DNA of 5,957 nt from an uncultured Collinsella sp. (GTDB taxonomy: Bacteria; Actinomycetota; Coriobacteriia; Coriobacteriales; Coriobacteriaceae): positions 1-5,957 of the forward strand of contig USBA01000126.1 in the NCBI GenBank assembly GCA_900552735.1. The letters run 5' to 3'. Both the position numbers and the translations under genes were made by a program. This document shows positions 1 to 5,847 of this stretch, piece by piece. The first letter of the stretch is position 1. Each line of letters opens with the position of its first letter. The notes beneath the pieces are model-generated. The model was not told the DNA's origin. It did not search any database and was given only the letters and a program-made list of their open reading frames with translations.

Positions 1-216
1 GGCGGCGAGGTGTATCGTCAGTTTTTGCCGTATTGCGCCGAGGCCGAGGTCACGCATAACCACTGCGTCCATCCCGTGGACACGTATTTTCCCAATTTGG
101 ATGCCGATCCTGCGTGGGAAGTTGCGCGTCGCGATGGGGTTGCCACTATTGCCGCGGGCGAGGGTGACGAAGGCCTCGATTATGAGTTCGTGACGTATCG
201 TCGCGTTAAGGCGTAA
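1..216 (+). CDS. folA: Dihydrofolate reductase, C-terminal part (5' end outside window)
   Basis: This is the last 71 codons of a gene that begins before the window; it is open in frame 1 from base 1 and ends at TAA 214-216. The fragment opens with GGEVYRQFLPYC, which matches the DHFR segment with the paired glycines at the NADPH-binding loop followed by the helix (E. coli: GGGRVYEQFLP). It continues with VDTYFPNLD, the family's DT-x-FP strand, and ends with the closing beta strand YEFVTYRR. DHFR reduces dihydrofolate to tetrahydrofolate with NADPH in the cytoplasm, supplying thymidylate, purine and methionine synthesis. The catalytic Asp/Glu and most of the substrate pocket lie in the missing N-terminal half, so activity cannot be judged. 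The fragment length fits the usual protein of about 160 residues. A hairpin about 45 bp downstream probably ends the transcript. The identity is confident from motif order, but no alignment was run. Confidence 0.88.
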   Translation, partial: GGEVYRQFLPYCAEAEVTHNHCVHPVDTYFPNLDADPAWEVARRDGVATIAAGEGDEGLDYEFVTYRRVKA

Positions 217-260
217 ATCGTCTGGCGTGAACGGTATCATCGGGTTGATTGAATGCATGG

Positions 261-285
261 GGCGGCGCTTAGCGTCGCCTCGTTT
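261..285 (+). terminator. Probable intrinsic terminator after folA
   Basis: GGCGGCGCT (261-269) and AGCGTCGCC (271-279) are inverted copies with one G-T wobble. They form a GC-rich stem of 7-9 bp around a tiny loop and are followed by TCGTTT. The T-run is short and interrupted, so this could be a weak terminator or simply a structured spacer. Its place between folA and the methyltransferase gene suggests they are separately transcribed. Confidence 0.5.
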
Positions 286-293
286 GGTATAGA
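285..293 (+). promoter_or_regulatory. Possible extended -10 promoter element for the methyltransferase gene
   Basis: TGG followed by TATAGA (288-293) resembles an extended -10 (TGn plus a TATAAT-like hexamer). It lies immediately after the folA hairpin and about 30 bp before the ATG at 326. I see no convincing -35 box. If it is real, transcription would begin near base 300, which would exclude the in-frame ATG at 293 as a start and favour 326. This is an inference from a short motif only. Confidence 0.25.
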
Positions 294-325
294 TGTGCTG
301 TAAAGAAGGGTGCGGGCTGGCTGCT

Positions 326-1240
326 ATGACTGATGCCGTTGAGGTGCTGCGAATCGACTCGCTCGAGGATGAGCGGCTTGATGCTTACGTGCGACTGACC
401 GAGCGCGAGCTGCGCTGCGTGCTGGAGCCGCAAAAGGGCATCTTCATTGCGGAAAGTGCCAAGGTTATTGAGCGCGCGGTGCGTGCCGGATACGAGCCGG
501 TGAGCTTTCTTTTGGGTGAGCGCTGGCTCGACCAGATGATGCCGCTGTTTGAGCGCCTGGTCGTGCGCGAGGGCGCCGGCCCGGTTCCTGTGTTCGTGGC
601 CTCCATGGAGCTCATGGAGCAGCTGACGGGCTTTAACGTGACGCGCGGTGCGCTCGCGGCGTTCCGTCGCCCGCGCCAGATTCCGGTTGATGAGTTCTTG
701 GGCGGCGTCGTCGAGGCGGCGGGGGAGCGCCCGGTGCGCGTGTGCGTGCTCGAGGGCATTGTCGACCACACCAACGTCGGCGCGATTTTCCGCTCGGCCG
801 CCGCGCTCAATGTCGACGGCATTCTGGTGAGCCCTACGTGCTGTGACCCGCTGTACCGTCGCTCGGCCCGCGTTAGCATGGGCACGGTGTTTCAGGTGCC
901 GTGGACGCGCATTGGCAGTGAGGCGCGCGTGTGGCCGCATGACGGCCTGGCGGCGCTGCACGATGCCGGTTTTTCCTGTGCCGCCATGGCGTTGACGGAC
1001 GATTCGTTGTCGCTGGACGATCCCGTGCTGCAGGGGATTGACCGCCTGGCGATCTTTATGGGCACCGAGGGTGCCGGCCTGGGCGCCAAGACCATTGCCG
1101 GCTGTGACCAGGCCGTGCGCATTCCGATGGCGCACGGGGTCGATTCGCTCAACGTTGCCGCGGCGAGTGCCGTCGCCTTTTGGCAGCTGTGCTCGCACGT
1201 GAGCAATGAGTATCACTACCAGCCGGGACTGTATCACTAG
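326..1240 (+). CDS. TrmH/SpoU-family RNA 2'-O-ribose methyltransferase
   Basis: A 304-residue SPOUT-superfamily enzyme expected to transfer a methyl group from S-adenosylmethionine to a ribose 2'-OH of rRNA or tRNA in the cytoplasm. The N-terminal third (about residues 1-115, with IFIAESAKVIERAVRAGYEP) looks like the family's substrate-binding domain. The C-terminal knot domain carries all three SpoU motifs: motif 1 LEGIVDHTNVGAIFRSA at 142-158 (Asn and Arg present), motif 2 MGTEGAGL at 245-252, and motif 3 IPMAHGVDSLNVAAASAV at 266-283. The exact target nucleotide cannot be read from the sequence. An in-frame ATG at 293 would add 11 residues (MCCKEGCGLAA). I chose 326 because MTDAVEVLRIDS resembles the usual N-terminus and 293 has no Shine-Dalgarno. 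The 326 start also lacks a well-spaced one (AAGAAGGG at 303-310 is about 15 nt away), so the start is uncertain. The gene stands between a hairpin upstream and a T-rich gap downstream and is probably monocistronic. Confidence 0.88.
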   Translation: MTDAVEVLRIDSLEDERLDAYVRLTERELRCVLEPQKGIFIAESAKVIERAVRAGYEPVSFLLGERWLDQMMPLFERLVVREGAGPVPVFVASMELMEQLTGFNVTRGALAAFRRPRQIPVDEFLGGVVEAAGERPVRVCVLEGIVDHTNVGAIFRSAAALNVDGILVSPTCCDPLYRRSARVSMGTVFQVPWTRIGSEARVWPHDGLAALHDAGFSCAAMALTDDSLSLDDPVLQGIDRLAIFMGTEGAGLGAKTIAGCDQAVRIPMAHGVDSLNVAAASAVAFWQLCSHVSNEYHYQPGLYH

Positions 1241-1354
1241 GCAGTTATTCCGCACCGCGCTCTAATTCGAGGTGTTTCGGTCGCCGCCAGTCGGTGCTAA
1301 GCTGGTTTTGGCTTTGGTTTTAAATTGCTGTTTTGTTGTTTGTCGTATGCTTGT

Positions 1355-1361
1355 GGGGAGG
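1355..1361 (+). promoter_or_regulatory. Ribosome binding site deciding the GTG start of the MATE gene
   Basis: GGGGAGG lies 4 nt before GTG 1366 and is the only strong Shine-Dalgarno near the start of this frame. The in-frame TTG at 1333 has none, and ATG 1381 is about 19 nt away. This supports initiation at GTG 1366. Confidence 0.6.
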
Positions 1362-1365
1362 GCGT

Positions 1366-2718
1366 GTGGCTAAGAAATCTATGGCTATCGATGTAACGCA
1401 GGGTGTCATTTGGCAGCAATTGCTGTCGCTGTGCGTTCCCATCTTTTTTAGTTCGTTTTTTCAGCAGGCCTACACGCTTATCGGTACCTATATCGTCGGT
1501 CAGTTTGGCGGCAAGCTCGCACTGGGCGGCATTCAGGCCACGATGGTGCTCACCGAGCTCTGCATTGGCTTTTGCGTTGGCGTCGGCGCCGGCTGCGCGG
1601 TCATTACCGGTCAGTATTTTGGCCAGCACGATGATGAGCGACTGAGCCGTTCGGTCCATACGGCCATGACGCTCGCGCTGGTGGGCGGTATCGTTTTCTC
1701 GATTCTTGGCATAGTGTTCGTTGAGCCCATGCTGGTGCTTATGAACACGCCGCATGAACTATTGGCCGAGGGCGTGGCCTATGCTCGTTGCTATTTTGCC
1801 GCCATGGTTGCGGCGCTGCTACTCAATATGGGAACGGCACTGCTGCGCGCCGTGGGCGACACGCGCGGGCCTGCTGTGATCATCGCTTCCGGCTGCCTTG
1901 TTAATGCGGTGCTGGATGTCATCTTCGTTGCTGTGCTTCATATGGAGGCTCTGGGCTGCGGCATCGCGGTGGCGCTGACTATTTGCTCCAATGCTACGAT
2001 GATCGTGATTCGTATGATGCACGCACCGGGTGCGTGGCGGCTTTCACTGTCCAAACTCGGCATTGATCCTGGCATTTGTAAGAGCATGATCTCGTGTGGT
2101 CTGCCGCTTGGTTTTCAGTCTGCTGCGTATTCGATTTCCAACGTTTTGATTCAGGTGTCGGTCAACTCGTTTGGCGCCGATGTCACCACGGCGTGGGGTC
2201 TTTCGGGCCGCTTAGATGGCATTGTCTGGATGGTTACCGAGGCGCTTGGCGTGTCGATCACCACGTTCTCGGCACAGAACTTTGGCGCGCGCAACTACGA
2301 GCGCATGCGCAAGGGCTACCATACGTCGCTCGTGCTGTCGTTTATGCTCATTGGTGGCCTGTCTGCCGTGCTGCTGGTGTTCTCGGGTCCGTTGTCGCGT
2401 CTGTTTGTCGACGATGCCTCGATTTCGGCGTATACCACGACGATTCTTCACTTTATCGCGCCGTTCTACGCGATCTTCTCGATTATCGAAAACGCGTCGG
2501 GCTCCATTCGCGGTGCCGGCGTGAGCTTGCAGCCCATGCTGCTCACGATTTTTGGCACTGTCGTGCTCAGGGTGATCTGGGTGTTTGCGATTATGCCGTT
2601 TGATCCGTCCCTTGAGCACCTGCTGCTGGTTTACCCCGTAACCTGGCTTATCACGGCTACGATGTTCACCATCTACCACCACAGCGGCAACTGGCTCGGC
2701 CGCGCCACTGCCAAATGA
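1366..2718 (+). CDS. MATE-family multidrug/toxin efflux transporter
   Basis: A 450-residue integral membrane protein, close to the usual MATE length of 440-480, with about 12 hydrophobic segments. These fall in two homologous halves (about 18-178 and 240-400), each with a MatE domain. Visible family landmarks are the opening helix LLSLCVPIFFSSFFQQAYTL, VGQFGG near 44-49, GQYFGQHD at 82-89 and LRAVGDTRGP at 160-169. The second half repeats the pattern with AQNFGARN at 303-310 and SGSIRGAG at 378-385. MATE proteins export cationic drugs or metabolites by sodium or proton antiport; the substrate and ion cannot be inferred here. The start is GTG 1366 (MAKKSMAIDV), chosen for the adjacent GGGGAGG. 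The frame stays open upstream to TTG 1333, but that extension has no ribosome binding site. The TGA stop forms the first three bases of the inverted repeat at 2716-2797. The next gene is convergent, so this is probably a single-gene unit. I could not identify a promoter in the T-rich 1300-1350 stretch. Confidence 0.9.
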   Translation: MAKKSMAIDVTQGVIWQQLLSLCVPIFFSSFFQQAYTLIGTYIVGQFGGKLALGGIQATMVLTELCIGFCVGVGAGCAVITGQYFGQHDDERLSRSVHTAMTLALVGGIVFSILGIVFVEPMLVLMNTPHELLAEGVAYARCYFAAMVAALLLNMGTALLRAVGDTRGPAVIIASGCLVNAVLDVIFVAVLHMEALGCGIAVALTICSNATMIVIRMMHAPGAWRLSLSKLGIDPGICKSMISCGLPLGFQSAAYSISNVLIQVSVNSFGADVTTAWGLSGRLDGIVWMVTEALGVSITTFSAQNFGARNYERMRKGYHTSLVLSFMLIGGLSAVLLVFSGPLSRLFVDDASISAYTTTILHFIAPFYAIFSIIENASGSIRGAGVSLQPMLLTIFGTVVLRVIWVFAIMPFDPSLEHLLLVYPVTWLITATMFTIYHHSGNWLGRATAK

Positions 2719-2797
2719 TCCCTTGGGACGGAGGAAAACGGATCATTTATCTCCGTCGTGATGTCGATGATCCGTTTCCTCCGTCCCCCTTGGATCA
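2716..2797. repeat. Large inverted repeat between convergent genes (REP/MITE-like or bidirectional terminator)
   Basis: The left arm 2716-2746 (TGATCC, then GGGACGGAGG, AAAACGGATCAT) and the right arm 2767-2797 are each 31 nt and are nearly perfect reverse complements. They differ only by one extra A in the A-run and a short mismatched patch (CTT against AAGG). The loop is 20 nt (2747-2766) and contains CTCCGTC (2751-2757), a second complement of GACGGAG in the left arm, allowing an alternative smaller hairpin. The left arm starts on the MATE stop codon and the right arm ends one base before the cobO stop codon. No T-run flanks either side, so a standard intrinsic terminator is less obvious. 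It may act in transcript 3'-end formation or stability, or be a member of a dispersed palindromic family. Confidence 0.85.
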
Positions 2798-2798
2798 A

Positions 2799-3284
2799 TT
2801 AGTATTCGATGCCTTGGCGGGCTAGGAGGCCTTCGTCGAAGTAGTGCTTGATGGGACGCATTTCGGTGACTAGGTCGGCAAGATCGGCCAGTGGCAGCAG
2901 TCCGCGGCCGGTGAGCACGAGCTCCGTGGTGGCAGGCTTCAGCGCGATCAGCCCCTCCACATCCTCGCGCGTCACAAAGCCGCGGCGCATGGCCTCGCCG
3001 AGTTCGTCCAGAATGAGTACATCGACCTGCGAGATCTGTTCGCGTGCAAGTTCCATGATCTGCTCGGCGCAAGCCTCGGGCGTATCGCGGTCAGCCTGTA
3101 CAATGCGCAGCCCCAGGCGCGGGGCGGCATCGTGTTCGGCGCAGTGCAGCTTCTTGGCAAACTGCAGCATGAGTACGTCGAGCCCATAACCTGTGGCGCG
3201 CATCGCCAATCCCAGCGCAGCCGTGGTTTTGCCCTTTCCGTCACCCGTATAGATCTGAACCTTGCCGACTTCGAGTGATGCCAT
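2799..3284 (-). CDS. cobO: Corrinoid (cob(I)alamin / cobyrinic acid a,c-diamide) adenosyltransferase, CobO/BtuR type
   Basis: A 161-residue cytoplasmic enzyme that transfers the 5'-deoxyadenosyl group of ATP to reduced cobalt in corrinoids, giving coenzyme B12 in de novo synthesis or salvage. The protein begins with VQIYTGDGKGKTTAALGLA, whose P-loop GDGKGKTT is at residues 14-21. It continues with LMLQFAK near 39-44, a Walker B-like LILDEL at 90-95 and ELVLTGR at 121-127. DLVTEMRPIKH at 137-147 is followed by the family's closing pattern GLLARQGIEY. It is shorter than E. coli BtuR (196 residues) because it lacks the N-terminal extension, as in many Gram-positive members. The start is ATG at 3284, preceded by GAAAGGA with 5 nt spacing. 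It is divergent from ftsH and convergent with the MATE gene. No other cobalamin genes are in the window, so salvage versus synthesis is undecided. Alternative symbols for the same family are btuR and cobA. Confidence 0.93.
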   Translation of the reverse strand: MASLEVGKVQIYTGDGKGKTTAALGLAMRATGYGLDVLMLQFAKKLHCAEHDAAPRLGLRIVQADRDTPEACAEQIMELAREQISQVDVLILDELGEAMRRGFVTREDVEGLIALKPATTELVLTGRGLLPLADLADLVTEMRPIKHYFDEGLLARQGIEY

Positions 3285-3376
3285 CTCTATCCTTTCGTGT
3301 CCGGCGTCGGTTTATCGCCGTCTGGGTTGGGTATTCTAGATAGCATTATCAACCCCAGTAGATGGAGTTCAAGCAG
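3285..3376. promoter_or_regulatory. Divergent cobO-ftsH intergenic region
   Basis: This 92-bp stretch must hold the start signals for cobO (leftward) and probably for ftsH (rightward), since no upstream gene reads into either. It is AT-richer in the middle (TATTCTAGATAGCATTATC, 3332-3350). It holds several -10-like hexamers: TATTCT (3332-3337) for the plus strand and TAGAAT (3333-3338, read on the minus strand). None has a well-placed -35 box, so I do not assign a precise promoter. Confidence 0.4.
3364..3367 (+). promoter_or_regulatory. Weak ribosome binding site used to choose the ftsH start
   Basis: GGAG sits 9 nt before ATG 3377. The earlier in-frame ATG at 3362 is preceded by AACCCCAGTAG, with no Shine-Dalgarno-like bases. 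This favours 3377, though only modestly. Confidence 0.4.
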
Positions 3377-5269
3377 ATGGAGATGGATGACAACAAACGT
3401 AGACGGAATATGATCCTCTACGTGCTCATCGCCTTCGTCGTCTACCTCGTGCTCTCGACCGTTCTGTTCCCCAACATCGGTCACACGCAGCAGATTACGA
3501 AGACTGATTACTCGACGTTTGTCAAAGCGCTCGATAAGAAGAGCGTCGACAAGGTCGAGTACAATACGGACGATTACACGATTTATTACACCAAGAAGGG
3601 CGAGGACGAGAACATCGCCTACAAGACGACCGGTGTACCGAATGACGCGGGCTTTACCGATCGCGTGCTTGAATCTGGCGCCTCGCTTGAGTCAGTCGTT
3701 CCCGATAAGAACTCGGGTCTGATGACCTATTACCTGCTCACCCTCATTCTTCCCATGGCGATTTTCTTCCTGATCGGCTGGTGGCTCAACCGCCGCATGA
3801 AGAAGGCCATGGGCGATGACGGTCCGTCGATGAACTTTGGCGGCGGTGGTTTTGGCGGCGGTGGACTGGGCAAGTCCGGCGCGCGCGTGATCGCCTCCAA
3901 GGACGTGGGCGTGACCTTTAAGGATGTCGCCGGCCAGGAAGAGGCCAAGGAGTCCCTCAAGGAGGTCGTCGACTTTCTGGAGAAGCCGCAGCGCTACGAG
4001 GAGATTGGCGCCAAGCTGCCGCGCGGCGCTCTCCTTGTTGGCCCTCCGGGTACCGGTAAGACCCTGCTTGCCAAGGCTGTTGCCGGCGAGGCGGGCGTGC
4101 CGTTCTTTAGCATTTCGGGCTCTGAGTTTGTTGAGATGTTCGTCGGCCGCGGCGCCGCCAAGGTGCGCGATCTGTTTAAGCAGGCCAAGGAAAAGGCCCC
4201 GTGCATCGTCTTTATCGACGAGATCGATACCATCGGCAAAAAGCGTGACGGCGGCGGCTTTAGCGGCAACGACGAGCGCGAGCAGACGCTCAACCAGCTG
4301 CTGACCGAGATGGACGGCTTCGATAACCACAAGGGTATCGTCGTCCTCGCTGCCACCAACCGTCCCGATAGCCTTGACCCGGCCCTGCTGCGCCCCGGCC
4401 GTTTTGACCGCCGCATCCCCGTTGAGCTGCCCGACCTGACCGGCCGCAAGAACATCCTCGAGCTGCATGCGAAGAGCGTGAAGACGCAGCCGCCGATCGA
4501 CCTGACAGCGATTGCCCGCGCCACGCCCGGCGCCTCGGGTGCTGACCTCGCTAACATCATCAACGAGGGCGCCCTGCGTGCCGTCCGCGAGGGTCGCAAG
4601 CGCGCCACGCAGGACGATTTTGAGGAGTCGGTGGAGGTCGTCATCGCCGGTCAGCAACGCAAGTCCACGGTGCTGTCCGACCACGAGAAGCAGGTCGTGT
4701 CCTACCACGAGATCGGCCATGCCATCGTTGCCGCCCGCCAGAAGGGCTCTGCGCCGGTTACCAAGATCACCATCGTGCCGCGCACGAGCGGCGCTCTGGG
4801 CTATACCATGCAGGTCGAGGAGGACGAGCGCTTCCTGACGACGCGCCAGGAGGTGCTGGACAAGCTCGCTGTCTACTGCGGTGGTCGCGCTGCCGAGGAG
4901 CTCATCTTTGGGGAGATGACGACCGGTGCCGCCAACGATATTGAGCAGGCCACCAAGCTCGCCCGCAACATGGTGACGCGCTTTGGTATGTCCGACGAGT
5001 TTGGCATGATGGCGCTTGGTACTGTCCAGAATGCGTACCTCAACCAGGACACGTCGCTCACCTGCGCTCCCGGTACGGCCGAGCGCGTGGACGCAATTGT
5101 CGCCAAGTTGATCGAGGATGCGCACGACCGCGCCCTGCAGATCCTGAAGGAGAACAAGTTCAAGCTCCACGAGCTGGCTCGTTATCTGTACAAGAAGGAG
5201 ACGATCACGGGCGAGGAGTTCATGAATCTCCTCACGCGCGAGAATCCGCTGATGCCGAAGCAGCAGTAA
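3377..5269 (+). CDS. ftsH: ATP-dependent zinc metalloprotease FtsH
   Basis: A 630-residue membrane-anchored AAA+ protease that forms hexamers, unfolds substrates with ATP and degrades misassembled membrane proteins and short-lived regulators. A basic N-terminus (NKRRRN) precedes transmembrane helix 1 (about 12-31), an extracytoplasmic FtsH_ext domain (about 32-116) and transmembrane helix 2 (about 117-136). A glycine-rich linker (155-165) leads into the ATPase. Walker A GPPGTGKT is at 222-229, pore loop FVGRGA at 255-260, Walker B IVFIDEID at 277-284, and the second region of homology ends in LLRPGRFDRR with arginine fingers R339 and R342. The M41 peptidase has HEIGH at 444-448 and the third zinc ligand D521 in TGAANDIEQA. 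All catalytic residues are intact, and the length is normal. The start is uncertain: ATG 3377 has GGAG upstream, while ATG 3362 adds MEFKQ and ATG 3383 is also possible. The gene is flanked by divergent cobO and its own terminator, so it appears monocistronic. The tilS-hpt neighbours common beside ftsH elsewhere are absent here. Confidence 0.97.
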   Translation: MEMDDNKRRRNMILYVLIAFVVYLVLSTVLFPNIGHTQQITKTDYSTFVKALDKKSVDKVEYNTDDYTIYYTKKGEDENIAYKTTGVPNDAGFTDRVLESGASLESVVPDKNSGLMTYYLLTLILPMAIFFLIGWWLNRRMKKAMGDDGPSMNFGGGGFGGGGLGKSGARVIASKDVGVTFKDVAGQEEAKESLKEVVDFLEKPQRYEEIGAKLPRGALLVGPPGTGKTLLAKAVAGEAGVPFFSISGSEFVEMFVGRGAAKVRDLFKQAKEKAPCIVFIDEIDTIGKKRDGGGFSGNDEREQTLNQLLTEMDGFDNHKGIVVLAATNRPDSLDPALLRPGRFDRRIPVELPDLTGRKNILELHAKSVKTQPPIDLTAIARATPGASGADLANIINEGALRAVREGRKRATQDDFEESVEVVIAGQQRKSTVLSDHEKQVVSYHEIGHAIVAARQKGSAPVTKITIVPRTSGALGYTMQVEEDERFLTTRQEVLDKLAVYCGGRAAEELIFGEMTTGAANDIEQATKLARNMVTRFGMSDEFGMMALGTVQNAYLNQDTSLTCAPGTAERVDAIVAKLIEDAHDRALQILKENKFKLHELARYLYKKETITGEEFMNLLTRENPLMPKQQ

Positions 5270-5290
5270 TACTAGTTGCGCAGTGTCAAT

Positions 5291-5327
5291 CGCCCCATTT
5301 GAGTGTCCATCTCAAATGGGGCGTTTT
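5291..5327 (+). terminator. Intrinsic terminator after ftsH
   Basis: CGCCCCATTTGAG (5291-5303) and CTCAAATGGGGCG (5311-5323) form a perfect 13-bp stem with a 7-nt loop TGTCCAT, followed by TTTT. It begins 21 bp after the ftsH stop and ends before the DUF523 ribosome binding site, so it should separate the two transcripts. Confidence 0.88.
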
Positions 5328-5331
5328 GCGT

Positions 5332-5337
5332 GGGGAG
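5332..5337 (+). promoter_or_regulatory. Ribosome binding site of the DUF523 gene
   Basis: GGGGAG with 8 nt spacing to ATG 5346. It fixes the start and argues against the in-frame ATG at 5283, whose extra 21 codons would run through the ftsH terminator stem. Confidence 0.7.
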
Positions 5338-5345
5338 TGTTGTAT

Positions 5346-5801
5346 ATGAAGATCGTGGTGAGCGCCTGCTTGATGGGCGAGAGCTGCAAGTATAACGGGC
5401 TCGACAACTATCATCGCGCGTTGGTCGAGGCCTGCGAACGCACGGGGACTGAGGTCTTGTTGGTGTGCCCCGAGGTCTTTGGCGGCCTGCCCACGCCGCG
5501 CAAGCCGTCCGAGATTGTGAATGGCGAGGTCCGTACCTGCGAGGGTACCTCAGTCGATCGCGAGTTTCGTCTAGGCGCTCAACGTGCGCTCGATATGTGC
5601 GAGCAAGCGGGCGGCCCGTCCGAGATTACTGCGTGCGTCTTGCAGGATCGCAGTCCGTCGTGTGGCGTGGGCCATATCTACGACGGATCCTTCAGCGGCA
5701 CGCTCACAACGGGTAACGGTGTCTTCGTTGACCTGCTCCTGCGCCACGGCTACCGCGTGATCCCGGCAAGCGAATTCGACTCGAGCATGTTACAGCAATA
5801 A
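5346..5801 (+). CDS. DUF523 family protein (YbbK/TudS-like, probable iron-sulfur thio-base desulfurase family)
   Basis: A 151-residue cytoplasmic protein spanning the whole DUF523 domain, with no signal peptide or membrane segment. The conserved order is easy to see: VSACLMGESCKYNG at 5-18, LLVCPEVFGGLPTPRKPSEI at 38-57, FRLGA at 74-78, and DRSPSCGVGHIYDGSFSG at 101-118, followed by GNGVFVDLLLRHG. Cysteines C8, C14, C41 and C106 lie in these blocks. In the characterised family member TudS, three conserved cysteines hold a [4Fe-4S] cluster that removes sulfur from 2-thiouracil; C8, C41 and C106 are the likely equivalents here. Whether this protein acts on thiouracil, another thiolated compound, or something else is not known. 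The start at ATG 5346 matches the family N-terminus and has GGGGAG 8 nt upstream. It is bounded by terminators on both sides and so is a single-gene unit; the short gap left for its promoter (5328-5345) suggests that some transcription may come from read-through of ftsH. The family call is firm and the biochemical role tentative. Confidence 0.9.
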   Translation: MKIVVSACLMGESCKYNGLDNYHRALVEACERTGTEVLLVCPEVFGGLPTPRKPSEIVNGEVRTCEGTSVDREFRLGAQRALDMCEQAGGPSEITACVLQDRSPSCGVGHIYDGSFSGTLTTGNGVFVDLLLRHGYRVIPASEFDSSMLQQ

Positions 5802-5841
5802 AAAACCGCCACAAAGGTACTGTCCCCTTTGTGGCGGTTTT
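5802..5841. terminator. Bidirectional intrinsic terminator between convergent genes
   Basis: AAAACCGCCACAAAGG (5802-5817) and CCTTTGTGGCGGTTTT (5826-5841) make a perfect 16-bp stem with an 8-nt loop TACTGTCC. The flanking A-run and T-run make it work in both directions: for the DUF523 gene, whose stop codon it directly follows, and for the minus-strand gene ending at 5848. Confidence 0.9.
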
Positions 5842-5847
5842 GGTCGG

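Noticed and set aside
269..1255. 328-codon open frame on the minus strand, opposite the RNA methyltransferase
   Set aside because: It covers the methyltransferase gene exactly in antisense, is rich in Arg, His, Ala and Gln without any motif, and its only support is the absence of stops expected from the codon bias.
1286..1309. Possible terminator hairpin (CCAG...CTGG followed by TTTT) after the methyltransferase gene
   Set aside because: The stem is only 4-5 bp with a large loop, too weak to call as a terminator without folding energies or RNA data.
1333..1365. N-terminal extension of the MATE gene from TTG 1333
   Set aside because: There is no Shine-Dalgarno, and the start would be a rare TTG; GTG 1366 directly follows GGGGAGG and gives the usual MATE N-terminus.
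2848..3189. 113-codon plus-strand open frame opposite cobO
   Set aside because: It is a Ser/Arg-rich shadow of a convincing CobO-type gene on the other strand, with no motif.
4512..4838. Arg/Ser/Pro-rich alternative-frame reading inside ftsH
   Set aside because: Out-of-frame translation of the peptidase-domain coding sequence; low complexity and without initiation signals.
3692..5170. 492-codon open frame on the minus strand, opposite ftsH
   Set aside because: It lies wholly antisense to an intact, motif-complete ftsH. Its low-complexity composition rich in Leu, Ala, Arg and His is what G/C-ending codons give when read backwards, and no domain is recognisable.
5283..5345. N-terminal extension of the DUF523 gene from ATG 5283
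   Set aside because: The extra 21 codons run through the perfect ftsH terminator stem and have no ribosome binding site, whereas ATG 5346 has GGGGAG at good spacing and matches the family N-terminus.
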